From the NCBI GenBank assembly GCA_021414305.1, contig JAIOOS010000022.1:160414-224413 (forward strand): 64,000 nt of DNA, given 5' to 3'. The DNA is from Burkholderiales bacterium (GTDB lineage Bacteria > Pseudomonadota > Gammaproteobacteria > Burkholderiales > Burkholderiaceae_C). Numbering within the stretch: the stretch's first letter is position 1; every line of letters starts with the position of its first letter. The position numbers and the translations under genes are program-made. The notes under the pieces were generated by a model. It did no database searches and was not told the DNA's origin. It saw only the letters and a program-made list of their open reading frames with translations. Below, one piece after another: positions 47,212 through 54,966 of this stretch.

Positions 47212-47340
47212 CCCTCGATTGTCGCAAACCGGCCTCGGTCCGCGGCCCGGGCCGCCGCGCCGAAGCGCGAACGAATGCGCCGGACCGGCGCTGGACGAGA
47301 ATCCCGGCGCCGGCCGCCGGCCTCGTCTGCGGAGCTTTCC

Positions 47341-48309
47341 ATGCGTTCTTCCCTGATCGGCTCGCTCCTGCTCGGCCTCGCTGCCGCGGCCGCCGCCGCG
47401 CCCGATTTCGACCTGCAAGGCCATCGCGGCACGCGCGGCAACGCGCCGGAGAACACGATCGCCGCGTTCGAGAAGGCGCTGGCGATCGGCGTCAGCACGC
47501 TCGAGATGGACGCGGCGATCACCGCCGACGGCGTGGTCGTCGTCTCGCACGATCCTGCGCTCACGCCGGCCATCACGCGCGATGCCTCGGGCCAGTGGCT
47601 GAAGGGACGCGGGCCGCTGATCAGGAGCCTGACGCTGGCGCAGCTCCAGGCCTACGACGTCGGCCGCATCGACCCGGCCAGCGACTACGCAAGGCAGTTC
47701 CCGACGCAACAGGCTAAAGACGGCGAGCGGCTGCCGACGCTGGCCTCGGTATTCGCGCGAGTCAAGGCGCTAGGCGCCGAGCATGTGCGCTTCGACATCG
47801 AGACCAAGATCACGCCGACCGCGCCCGAGGAGACGCTCGCTCCCGAGCCCTTCGTGCGTGCCCTGCTCGCGGTCATTCGCGAGGCGGGGATGACCAAGCG
47901 GGTGATGATCCAGAGCTTCGACTTCCGCACGCTCAAGCTGGTGCAGCAGCTCGAGCCGGGCATGGACACGGTCTACCTGACGGTCCGCACCCGCACCGCC
48001 GACAACCTCGCCGACCCGGCCTGGACGGCGGGCCTGATGCTGCGCGACTTCCCGAGCCCGGGCCATCTGGTCAAGGCGGCGGGCGGCACGGTGTGGGCGC
48101 CGAACCAGGGCAGCCTCACGCGCGAGGACCTCAAGGCGGCGCAACAACTCGGCCTCAAGGTGATTCCGTGGACCGTGAACGACCTCGCGGTTGCCGATCG
48201 GTTCATCGAGTGGGGCGTCGACGGAATCATCAGCGACTATCCCGAGCGCATCCGCCCGCTGATGGAAAAGCGCGGGCTGGCCTTGCCGCCGTCGATCGGC
48301 CCGCGCTGA
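47341..48309 (+). CDS. glpQ: Periplasmic glycerophosphodiester phosphodiesterase
   Basis: Hydrolyses glycerophosphodiesters to glycerol 3-phosphate and alcohol. It has 322 residues with a signal peptide ([17 protein letters not shown]). The GDPD signature begins [20 protein letters not shown] (catalytic His and the Glu of PENT). It continues with [18 protein letters not shown] (metal ligands and second catalytic His). The C-terminal [25 protein letters not shown] is the standard end. A GGAG lies before the ATG. It is convergent with dppF. Confidence 0.88.
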   Translation: MRSSLIGSLLLGLAAAAAAAPDFDLQGHRGTRGNAPENTIAAFEKALAIGVSTLEMDAAITADGVVVVSHDPALTPAITRDASGQWLKGRGPLIRSLTLAQLQAYDVGRIDPASDYARQFPTQQAKDGERLPTLASVFARVKALGAEHVRFDIETKITPTAPEETLAPEPFVRALLAVIREAGMTKRVMIQSFDFRTLKLVQQLEPGMDTVYLTVRTRTADNLADPAWTAGLMLRDFPSPGHLVKAAGGTVWAPNQGSLTREDLKAAQQLGLKVIPWTVNDLAVADRFIEWGVDGIISDYPERIRPLMEKRGLALPPSIGPR

Positions 48310-48320
48310 GGCGCTCGCGC

Positions 48321-48350
48321 TCGCGCGCCCGGTGCTCGCCGGGCGTGCGA
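48321..48350. terminator. Strong bidirectional hairpin between glpQ and dppF
   Basis: A 12-bp stem (48321-48332 with 48339-48350) with one G-T wobble and a 6-base loop fills the 42-base gap between the two convergent stops. It is the best terminator-like structure in the window, though without a T-tract. Confidence 0.6.
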
Positions 48351-48351
48351 C

Positions 48352-49359
48352 TCAGCCGATCTCGTCGAGCCTGATGCAGGCGGCGTCGTGTGCCGGGCCG
48401 ACCGGAACGAGCGGTGGCACGACCTCGGCGCAGGCGGCGACGGCATGCGGGCAGCGGGTGCGAAAGACGCAGCCCGAGGGCGGCGCCAGCGGCGAAGGCA
48501 GCTCGCCCGAGAGGGCGGTGCGCGCCGCGCTGGCGAGCGCCGCTTCGCCGCGCGCCGCTCCCACCTTGGGCGTGCTGGCCAGCAGCGCCCGGGTGTAGGG
48601 ATGGCGCGGCGCGGCGAACAGCGCCGCCTTCGGCGCACGCTCCATCACCCGGCCGAGGTACATCACCAGCACCTCGTCGGCGATCAGCTCGACGACGGCG
48701 AGGTTGTGCGAGATGAAGACGTACGCAACGCCGGTCTCCTCCTGCAGGTCCATCAGCAGGTTGAGCACCTGCGCCTGGATCGAGACGTCGAGCGCCGAGA
48801 CCGGCTCGTCGGCGACGACGACTCGCGGCTCGAGCATCAGCGCCCGGGCGATCGCCACGCGCTGCCGCTGCCCGCCGGAGAACATGTGCGGATAGCGCGC
48901 GTAGTGCTCGGGCCTCAGGCCCACGCGCGCCAGCATCGCCCGCGCCCGCGCCTCCCGTTCGGGCGCGGCGAGCGCCGTGTTGATGGCGAGCGGCTCCTCG
49001 AGCGCCTGGCCGATCTTCTTGCGTGGGTTGAGGCTGGCGAACGGGTTCTGGAACACCATCTGGACGGTGCGGCGCATGGCCTTTCGGGTCGCGGCGTCGG
49101 CGTGAGCGACGTCGGTGCCGGCCAGGCGCAGCAGCCCGGCGGTCGGCTTCTCGAGCATCGTCACCTGGCGCGCCAGCGTGCTCTTGCCGCAGCCCGACTC
49201 GCCGACGACCGCCAGCGTGCGGCCGGCGGTCAACGAGAACGACACCGCCTCGAGCGCACGCACGGTTGCACGCGGCTTCAGAAAGCCGGTCGAGACGGCG
49301 TAGTGGCGCGTCAGCGCCTCGGCCTCGAGCACGGGTGGGTCGGAATCAACGGTGCTCAT
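48352..49359 (-). CDS. dppF: Dipeptide/oligopeptide ABC transporter ATPase DppF
   Basis: Second ATPase of the peptide importer. It has 335 residues. Walker A is [16 protein letters not shown], the signature motif [17 protein letters not shown], and Walker [17 protein letters not shown]. The oligopeptide-type C-terminal region has cysteines in [17 protein letters not shown], which in this family bind an Fe-S cluster. The ATG overlaps the dppD stop as ATGA. It is the last gene of dppCDF. Confidence 0.93.
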   Translation of the reverse strand: MSTVDSDPPVLEAEALTRHYAVSTGFLKPRATVRALEAVSFSLTAGRTLAVVGESGCGKSTLARQVTMLEKPTAGLLRLAGTDVAHADAATRKAMRRTVQMVFQNPFASLNPRKKIGQALEEPLAINTALAAPEREARARAMLARVGLRPEHYARYPHMFSGGQRQRVAIARALMLEPRVVVADEPVSALDVSIQAQVLNLLMDLQEETGVAYVFISHNLAVVELIADEVLVMYLGRVMERAPKAALFAAPRHPYTRALLASTPKVGAARGEAALASAARTALSGELPSPLAPPSGCVFRTRCPHAVAACAEVVPPLVPVGPAHDAACIRLDEIG

Positions 49360-50321
49360 GGCGCGGTCAGGGGAAAGAAGCAGCGCGACCGGCCCGCCTC
49401 GAGCTCGAACAACGCCGGCCGCTCGAGCCGGCAACGCGCCTGCACATGCGGGCAGCGCGGCGAGAGCAGGCAGCCCGCCGGGCGGTCGAACGCGCCGGGA
49501 ACGACGCCCGCCAGCGACTTCAGCCGCCGTTGCCCGACGTTCCTCTCGGGCAGCGCCGCCAGCAGGGCCTCGGTGTAGGGGTGGCTGGGCGCCTCGAAGA
49601 TGCGCGGCACCGCGGCTTCCTCGACCACCTGCCCGGCGTACATCACGATCACCCGCTCGGCGACCTCGGCGACGACGCCGAGTTCGTGGGTGATCAGCAT
49701 CAGCGCCATGCCGCGCTCGCGCTGCAGCTTGAGCAGCAGCGCGAGCATCTGCGCCTGGACGGTGACGTCGAGCGCGGTCGTCGGCTCGTCGGCGATCAGG
49801 AGGCGCGGGTTGCAGGCGATCGCCATCGCCAGCATCACGCGCTGGCTCATGCCGCCGGAAAGCTGGTGCGGAAAGGCGTCGAGGCGGCGTTCGGCGTCGG
49901 CAATCTCCACCGACTTCAGCAGCTCGAGCGCGCGCGCCCGCCGCGCCTTGCGCGAGCCGCCTTCGTGCAGCGCGATCGTCTCCATGAGCTGGAAGGCGAC
50001 GCTGAAAGAAGGGTTCAGGCTCGTCATCGGGTCCTGGAAGATCATCGCGATGTCGCCCCCGAGCAGCGACCGGCGCTCGCGCGGCGACATCGACGGCAGA
50101 TCGCGGCCGTCGAAGGCCAGCCGGCCGGCCCGCACCCGCCCGGGCGCGTCGATCAGGCCGAGCACCGCGAGCGCGGTCACGCTCTTGCCCGAGCCCGACT
50201 CGCCGACGATGCCCACCACCTCGCCGGCCGCGACCGAGAAGCTCACGTCGTCGACCGCGTGCAGCGTCGCGCCCGGCGCTCCGAAATCGACCGACAGGTG
50301 TTCGACCTCGAGCAGACTCAC
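49356..50321 (-). CDS. dppD: Dipeptide/oligopeptide ABC transporter ATPase DppD
   Basis: First ATPase of the importer. It has 321 residues from a GTG with a GGGGAGG eight bases upstream; a GTG three codons earlier would overlap that site. Walker A is [18 protein letters not shown], the signature [17 protein letters not shown], and Walker [17 protein letters not shown]. The C-terminal [17 protein letters not shown] carries the cysteine set of the peptide-transporter ATPases. It is preceded by a 115-base gap with a REP-like palindrome and a hairpin over the dppC stop. Confidence 0.93.
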   Translation of the reverse strand: MSLLEVEHLSVDFGAPGATLHAVDDVSFSVAAGEVVGIVGESGSGKSVTALAVLGLIDAPGRVRAGRLAFDGRDLPSMSPRERRSLLGGDIAMIFQDPMTSLNPSFSVAFQLMETIALHEGGSRKARRARALELLKSVEIADAERRLDAFPHQLSGGMSQRVMLAMAIACNPRLLIADEPTTALDVTVQAQMLALLLKLQRERGMALMLITHELGVVAEVAERVIVMYAGQVVEEAAVPRIFEAPSHPYTEALLAALPERNVGQRRLKSLAGVVPGAFDRPAGCLLSPRCPHVQARCRLERPALFELEAGRSRCFFPLTAP

Positions 50322-50359
50322 GCGACACACCTCCCCAGAAGCGGCCCCAACGGGGCCGG

Positions 50360-50382
50360 CCCCTCCCGCCCGGCGGGAGGGG
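50360..50382. repeat. REP-like palindrome between dppC and dppD
   Basis: Same build as the element at 3602-3624: 11-base arms (50360-50370 and 50372-50382) around one central base, reading CCCCTCCCGCC and complement. Such elements inside transport operons often protect or limit mRNA segments. Confidence 0.75.
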
Positions 50383-50418
50383 AGCGAAGCGGGGAGGGTG
50401 CAGCCCTGTTAGGCGAAG

Positions 50419-50454
50419 CCGAGGCTGAAGGCATGTTCATGCCTTCAGCTTCGG
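50419..50454 (-). terminator. Near-perfect hairpin over the dppC stop codon
   Basis: A 12-bp perfect stem (50424-50435 with 50438-50449) with a 2-base centre. It extends to 17 pairs with one G-T. The dppC stop (50437-50439) lies at its tip. It is probably an attenuation or mRNA-processing point between dppC and dppD. Confidence 0.55.
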
Positions 50455-51339
50455 ATCGAGGGCGTCCCGCAGCCCATCGCCGGTCAGGTTGAAGGCGAGC
50501 ACCGTGATCAGGATCGCCAGACCGGGCAGCGTCACCACCCACCATGCGCTCTGGATGAACTCGAGCGCGCTCGCCAGCATCGAGCCCCATTCCGGCGTCG
50601 GCGGCTGCGCGCCGAGGCCGAGGAAGCCGAGCGCTGCAGCGTCGAGGATCGCCGACGAGAAGCCGAGCGTCGCCTGCACGATCAGCGGTGCGGCGCAGTT
50701 CGGCAGCACGGTGTCGAACATCAGCCGCAGCGTGCCGGCGCCGGCCAGGCGCGAGGCCGAGGCGTAGTCTTTTCCCAGCTCGACCAGCACCGCGCCGCGG
50801 GTCAGGCGCACGAAGTGCGGCAGCATGACGATGGCGATCGCGTACATCGCGTTCGCCAGGCCCGGGCCGAGCACCGCGACCACCGCAACCGCGAGCAGCA
50901 GGCTCGGCAGCGCCAGCATCACGTCCATCAGGCGCATCACCGCGTATTCGGCGAAGCGGCCGCGGTAGAAGCCGGCGACCAGGCCGAGCAGCACGCCGCC
51001 GGCCAGCGACAGGCCCACCGACACCAGGCCGATCACCAGCGAAAGCCGGGTGCCGTGGATCAGGCGCGAGAGCACGTCGCGGCCGACCGGGTCGGTGCCG
51101 AGCAGGAAGACGTGGCCGCCGACCGGCTGCAGCGAGGGCGGGCGCAGGGTGGCGTCGCGGTACTGCTCGGCGGGAGGGTAGGGCGCGACCGCATCCGCGA
51201 AAACCGCGAACAGGACGAGGAGCAGCACGACGCCGAGGCCGACGACCGCCCCCCGGTTGCGCCGGAAGTCGTGCCAGAGCGCGAGCGCGGGCCGGGGCGG
51301 CGCGCCCGGTCCCGGAGCTTCTGCGGAAGGCAGGCTCAT
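50437..51339 (-). CDS. dppC: Dipeptide ABC transporter permease DppC
   Basis: One of two inner-membrane permeases of the importer. It has 300 residues. An N-terminal OppC-type helix (AVVGLGVVLLLVLFAVFADAV) is followed by GTDPVGRDVLSRLIHGTRLSL. The BPD-transport core ends with the EAA loop (KDYASASRLAGAGTLRLMF) and AALGFLGLGAQPPTPEWGSML. It should pair with DppB, but the two genes are separated here by 2.5 kb of unrelated genes. The promoter for dppCDF is therefore expected in 51340-51495. Confidence 0.93.
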   Translation of the reverse strand: MSLPSAEAPGPGAPPRPALALWHDFRRNRGAVVGLGVVLLLVLFAVFADAVAPYPPAEQYRDATLRPPSLQPVGGHVFLLGTDPVGRDVLSRLIHGTRLSLVIGLVSVGLSLAGGVLLGLVAGFYRGRFAEYAVMRLMDVMLALPSLLLAVAVVAVLGPGLANAMYAIAIVMLPHFVRLTRGAVLVELGKDYASASRLAGAGTLRLMFDTVLPNCAAPLIVQATLGFSSAILDAAALGFLGLGAQPPTPEWGSMLASALEFIQSAWWVVTLPGLAILITVLAFNLTGDGLRDALDPKLKA

Positions 51340-51396
51340 CGGGCGGGGGGCTGGCAGGAGGGGGACGAACAGGGGGGATGAAGACCCGCGTTGCCC

Positions 51397-51412
51397 CGGC
51401 ATACTGATTGCA
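51397..51412 (+). promoter_or_regulatory. Candidate sigma-54 promoter upstream of the kinase-like gene
   Basis: The 16 bases CGGCATACTGATTGCA match the sigma-54 pattern TGGCAY-R-N4-TTGCW at every defined position but the first. They have the invariant GG (51398-51399) and GC (51410-51411) separated by exactly ten bases. A start site about 12 bases beyond would leave a leader of some 70 bases before the ATG at 51496. No rpoN or enhancer-binding regulator gene is in the window. Confidence 0.45.
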
Positions 51413-51495
51413 TTGCAGCGCATTCTCCCGCGCCAGGGTTCAACCCCGGCTGGCCCTCGCAGGCACGCCAATCGCCGGGAGCTCCGTCTCCATCC

Positions 51496-52401
51496 ATGAA
51501 ATTGCCCGAGGAAATCGAGTCGGCCGTCGAATCGCTCATGGAGCCGCACGGCGGCATCGGCGGCGTGGAGTTCCTCGCCCTTCCCCGCCTGGTTCCCGAT
51601 CATGTCGAGAAGGCGGTGGTCTTCACGCCCGAGGCGCGACCCGCCCTGCTCGTCATGATCGCCCCGGCCGCCTATCCCGATTGCGTGCGCGACGCGTTCG
51701 GCCGGGCCGAGGCGGCCCGGCTCGCCCTGGGCGGCACGATCGGCGAAGCCGTCCAGGTTGCACTTTGCAAGGGGTTCGCCGCGAGCCAGAGCTTCGCCGT
51801 CGTGCCCTACCTGAGGCCGCGCGGCTCCGGCCGGCTGCGCCAGCGCTGGGAGAGGCTGCGCCTGCGCGGACCCGTCCTCGCCTGGCTGCGCGAAGCGACG
51901 CGCCGGACCGTCTCGGTGCCGCCCGAGGGGGCGCTGGCCGACGGCTTTGTCGAGCCGCTGCGGGCGCTTTGCGCCCACGCCGCCGTCGGCGAGCAGGTCC
52001 GCAGTGCCGCCCGGGCGAGCCTGGGCGCCCTGGAAGCCGGCCGGTGGCAGCCCCGGTGGGTGCTGGCGCACAACGATTTGTGGATCGGCAATCTGCTGCG
52101 CCGTCCGTCCGTGCGGGACGGCGCCCCGGCCTTCGCGGTCATCGATTGGGGAGGGTCCCGGGTTCGCGGCTACCCGATGTACGACCTGCTGACGATGGCG
52201 ACGTCGATCCGCCTGCCGACCGCCTCGCTGCGCCGGGAGCTGCGCCAACACAGCGCCCTGCTCGGCTGCGAGCCAGCGCATGCGAAGGACCACCTGCTGG
52301 CGGCCCTGGGCGCGCTCGCGCTCGACCTCGGCGAATGGCCGGTCGAGCGCTTCGCCGCGACGGCACGCCAGTTCGTGAGCCTCATGGACGAGGCGGGATG
52401 A
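51496..52401 (+). CDS. APH/choline kinase-like phosphotransferase
   Basis: A 301-residue protein with the catalytic core of the aminoglycoside phosphotransferase/choline kinase superfamily. The Brenner motif HNDLWIGN is at residues 192-199 (catalytic Asp194, metal-binding Asn199). The metal aspartate is in FAVIDWGG (Asp217), followed by GYPMYDLLTMA. The N-lobe is divergent and no clear phosphate-binding loop is visible. The substrate is unknown; such proteins phosphorylate sugars, amino alcohols or antibiotics. It is the first gene of a three-gene module inserted in the dpp locus, divergent from dppC, and convergent with the 111-aa gene (9 bases between stops). Confidence 0.7.
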   Translation: MKLPEEIESAVESLMEPHGGIGGVEFLALPRLVPDHVEKAVVFTPEARPALLVMIAPAAYPDCVRDAFGRAEAARLALGGTIGEAVQVALCKGFAASQSFAVVPYLRPRGSGRLRQRWERLRLRGPVLAWLREATRRTVSVPPEGALADGFVEPLRALCAHAAVGEQVRSAARASLGALEAGRWQPRWVLAHNDLWIGNLLRRPSVRDGAPAFAVIDWGGSRVRGYPMYDLLTMATSIRLPTASLRRELRQHSALLGCEPAHAKDHLLAALGALALDLGEWPVERFAATARQFVSLMDEAG

Positions 52402-52410
52402 GTCCGGCGC

Positions 52411-52746
52411 TCAGGCCAGGGTCCGGAACCAGTCGATCCGTGCCCGCAGAAGCGCACTTTGCAGGCAGCAGCTCTCGTAGGCGGCGCGGTCCTCGCGCGA
52501 AATCGGCGCATCGCCTTCGCCGCTGTCCCGGGGCTTGCGCAGCATGAACTGCTGCAGCTCGGTCTCGACCTTCCGCAAGCGCGTGCCGAGCCACCTCGCC
52601 CGGCACGCGTACCAGACGCGCGCGAGCGGTCCGAAGGCGCGAAGCGGCGCCGGCGCGCTTCTCCAGGCCCGGGGGTGGGCGATGGGTCCGCCGAGCGCGC
52701 CCGGGATGGACGGCAAGAGTGCCGGGCGGGTCTTGAGCGGTGTCAT
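52411..52746 (-). CDS. Hypothetical small basic protein
   Basis: A 111-residue protein rich in Arg and Ala with no signal peptide. The C-terminal half (VETELQQFMLRKPRDSGEG to YESCCLQSALLRARIDWF) looks like folded helix. The N-terminal half is proline-rich. I do not recognise it. It is convergent with the kinase-like gene and divergent from the methyltransferase gene, sharing a 93-base regulatory region with the latter. The ATG at 52746 is the first good start; the open frame continues upstream across the methyltransferase gene, but that part is antisense shadow. Confidence 0.55.
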   Translation of the reverse strand: MTPLKTRPALLPSIPGALGGPIAHPRAWRSAPAPLRAFGPLARVWYACRARWLGTRLRKVETELQQFMLRKPRDSGEGDAPISREDRAAYESCCLQSALLRARIDWFRTLA

Positions 52747-52771
52747 TGAAGCGATATCGGCCGGACGAGGA

Positions 52772-52783
52772 ACGAATGTTCGT
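52772..52783. promoter_or_regulatory. Inverted repeat between divergent module genes
   Basis: ACGAA-TG-TTCGT (5-base arms), overlapping a wider GGACGA/TCGTCC pair at about 52763-52785. It lies midway between the starts at 52746 and 52840. It is a possible operator for a shared regulator; the arms are short. Confidence 0.25.
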
Positions 52784-52839
52784 CCGCATGTGTGACGAAT
52801 TCGCGTCGCCGGCGACTTTGGGATGAAGCAAGAGAAAAC

Positions 52840-53925
52840 ATGAACGAATTCGACGAGAAGTACGTCGCGCCGGCCCCGGCGCGCTGGACCGGAAACGGTG
52901 CGGTTCCGGCGTCCGCGCACGACGCGCCGGCCGCGACCGACGACGCGATTCCCTGCTACCTTGCCTTCGCACCGGTCGAAGACGGTCCCACGCGTGCCCG
53001 GCTCGGCAAGCTGGTCGCGCTGGCGCGCGGCGGCATGGGCTGGAAGGAAGCACTCGAGTCCACCGAGGAAGCCGGCATGCGGGCCTACGTCACCGACATG
53101 CGCCGTGCCGGCTTCCTGGAGCTGCTGCCGCTGGGCGCGCAGAGCGACATCCTCGAGATCGGTCCCGGGCTCGGCCAGTTCACGGTCGCCCTGGCGCAGC
53201 GCTCGCGCCACGTCCACGCGCTCGAGGTGGTTCCCGAGCAGGCCGAGTTCGCGCTGGTTCGCGCACGGCAGGAAGGGGCGCGCAACGTCAGCATCGCCAT
53301 CGGCGGCGACGATTGCCGGCTGCCCTATCGCGACGCCTCCTTCGACGGCGTCGTCCTGAACCTGGTGTTCGAATGGTGCGGCTCGCGGATCGAGTCCGAA
53401 TCGCACGGGGCGGCGCAGACGCGCCTGCTGCACGAAATGGTGCGGGTGCTGAAGCCGGGCGGGTTTCTCTACCTCGCCACCAAGAACCGCTTCGCGCTGC
53501 GCCTGTTGCTCGGCGGCGCCGACGAGCACATGGCCAACGTGCGATTCGGCAGCGCCCTGCCGCGACGGCTGGGCGCCTGGCGGCTGCGGCGAAAGGGGCA
53601 GCAACGGGCGATGGGCAAGCTCTACTCGCACGATGACTTGCGGGAGCAGTTGCACCGGGCCGGGCTGGGCGATGTCGAGTCGTTCTGGGCCGCGCCGGAA
53701 ATGCGCTTTCCGACCCACTACGTGCCCACCGATGCCGCCTCGGTGCGCGCCGCCCGGGCCGCGCCCGGACTTCGCCAGGGCGAGGGGCGCAAGGTCAACC
53801 TGCTGATGCGTTTCGTGCCCGCGGCCTGGGTGCGGCACGTGATGCCGGGCCTGGCCTTTCTCGCCCGCAAGGGCGGCGCCGGCGCGGCCGGCAGCGACCT
53901 CAGGCGTGCCGGATCCGCGGATTGA
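52840..53925 (+). CDS. Class I SAM-dependent methyltransferase
   Basis: A 361-residue protein with a Rossmann methyltransferase core. Motif I is ILEIGPGLGQFTVAL (around 104-118), the acidic end of strand 2 is HALEVVPEQAEF, motif II/III is CRLPYRDASFDGVVLNLVFEW, and the post-motif LLHEMVRVLKPGGFLYLATKNRFAL is that of Methyltransf_11-type enzymes. Residues beyond 200 (LYSHDDLREQLHRAGL, MRFPTHYVPTDAAS) form a variable substrate domain. The C-terminal basic tail overlaps the 3' end of dppB by 26 bases on the opposite strand. The substrate is unknown; glycan, lipid or small-molecule O-methylation are all possible. Confidence 0.8.
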   Translation: MNEFDEKYVAPAPARWTGNGAVPASAHDAPAATDDAIPCYLAFAPVEDGPTRARLGKLVALARGGMGWKEALESTEEAGMRAYVTDMRRAGFLELLPLGAQSDILEIGPGLGQFTVALAQRSRHVHALEVVPEQAEFALVRARQEGARNVSIAIGGDDCRLPYRDASFDGVVLNLVFEWCGSRIESESHGAAQTRLLHEMVRVLKPGGFLYLATKNRFALRLLLGGADEHMANVRFGSALPRRLGAWRLRRKGQQRAMGKLYSHDDLREQLHRAGLGDVESFWAAPEMRFPTHYVPTDAASVRAARAAPGLRQGEGRKVNLLMRFVPAAWVRHVMPGLAFLARKGGAGAAGSDLRRAGSAD

Positions 53926-54907
53926 TCACGCCGTAGAGCAGGTCGACGATCAGGTTCACGCCGATGATGATCGTCGCCGTCAGCAGGATCCCGCCCTGCA
54001 CCGCGGCGTAGTCGCGGCGGTGGATCGCCTCGACCAGCCACTTGCCGATTCCCGGCCAGGAGAAGATCGTCTCGGTCAGGATGGCGCCGGCCAGCAGCGT
54101 GCCGACCTGCAGGCCGATCGTCGTCACCACCGGGATCAAGGCATTGCGCAAGGCGTGGATGGCGACCACGCGAAAGCGCCCCGCGCCCTTGGCGCGCGCG
54201 GTCCGCACGTAGTCCTCGCGCAGCACCTCGAGCATCGATGAGCGCGTCATCCGCGCGATCACCGCGAGCGGGATCGTGCCGAGCGCGACCGCGGGCAGGA
54301 TCAGGTGCGAGAGCGCGCTGCGGAACGCCCCCTTGTCGGCCGAGAGCAGCGAGTCGATCAGCATGAAGCCGGTGACCGCGGGAATGTCGTACTGGATCGC
54401 CAGGCGGCCCGAGACCGGGGTCCAGCCGAGGCCGACCGAGAAGGTGAGGATCAGCAGCAGCCCCCACCAGAAGATCGGCATCGAGTAGCCGGTGAGCGAG
54501 GCGCCCATCACCGAGTAGTCCCAGACCGTGTTGCGCTTGACCGCGGCGACGATGCCGGCGGGCAGCCCGAGCGCGAGGGCCAGCAGCATCGCCACCAGCG
54601 AGAGCTCCACCGTCGCCGGGAAGCGCGCCATGAACTCGGCGAACACCGGCTCGTGGGTGATCGCCGAGAGGCCGAGGTCGCCGTGCAGCGCCTTCCACAC
54701 GTATTCGGCGTACTGCGCCGGCAGCGGCCGGTCGAGGCCGAATTCGTGGATCAGGCGCTGGTAGCGCTCCTCGGTCATGCCGCGCTCGCCCGACAGCGCC
54801 TCGACCGGATCGCCCGGCACCAAGCGGATCAGGGCGAAGACGAGCAGCGTGATGCCGAGGAAGGTCGGAACGACGAGGGCGAGGCGCTTGAGGACGAAGG
54901 TGAACAT
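53900..54907 (-). CDS. dppB: Dipeptide ABC transporter permease DppB
   Basis: The other permease of the importer. It has 335 residues. The OppB/DppB N-terminus FVLKRLALVVPTFLGITLLVFALIRLVPGDPVEAL is nearly standard. The periplasmic loop and the core helices follow, with the EAA loop REDYVRTARAKGAGRFRVV and the end IIIGVNLIVDLLYGVINPRIRH. It lies 59 bases after dppA, with a repeat between. Its 3' end runs into the oppositely directed methyltransferase gene instead of dppC. Confidence 0.94.
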   Translation of the reverse strand: MFTFVLKRLALVVPTFLGITLLVFALIRLVPGDPVEALSGERGMTEERYQRLIHEFGLDRPLPAQYAEYVWKALHGDLGLSAITHEPVFAEFMARFPATVELSLVAMLLALALGLPAGIVAAVKRNTVWDYSVMGASLTGYSMPIFWWGLLLILTFSVGLGWTPVSGRLAIQYDIPAVTGFMLIDSLLSADKGAFRSALSHLILPAVALGTIPLAVIARMTRSSMLEVLREDYVRTARAKGAGRFRVVAIHALRNALIPVVTTIGLQVGTLLAGAILTETIFSWPGIGKWLVEAIHRRDYAAVQGGILLTATIIIGVNLIVDLLYGVINPRIRHA

Positions 54908-54931
54908 GCGTGTCGCTGGCCCTCACCCCGG

Positions 54932-54955
54932 CCCTCTCCCGCTCGCGGGAGAGGG
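54932..54955. repeat. REP-like palindrome between dppA and dppB
   Basis: 11-base arms (CCCTCTCCCGC at 54932-54942 and complement at 54945-54955) around TC, preceded by CCTCACCCCGG. This wording is a widespread proteobacterial extragenic palindrome. Its place after the binding-protein gene matches the classical role of REP elements in keeping dppA mRNA more abundant than that of the permease genes. Confidence 0.75.
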
Positions 54956-54966
54956 AGGAAGACCCC

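Noticed and set aside
52747..53838. Upstream extension of the 111-aa gene on the - strand
   Set aside because: The open frame continues across the methyltransferase gene but reads as antisense shadow; the ATG at 52746 is the first plausible start.
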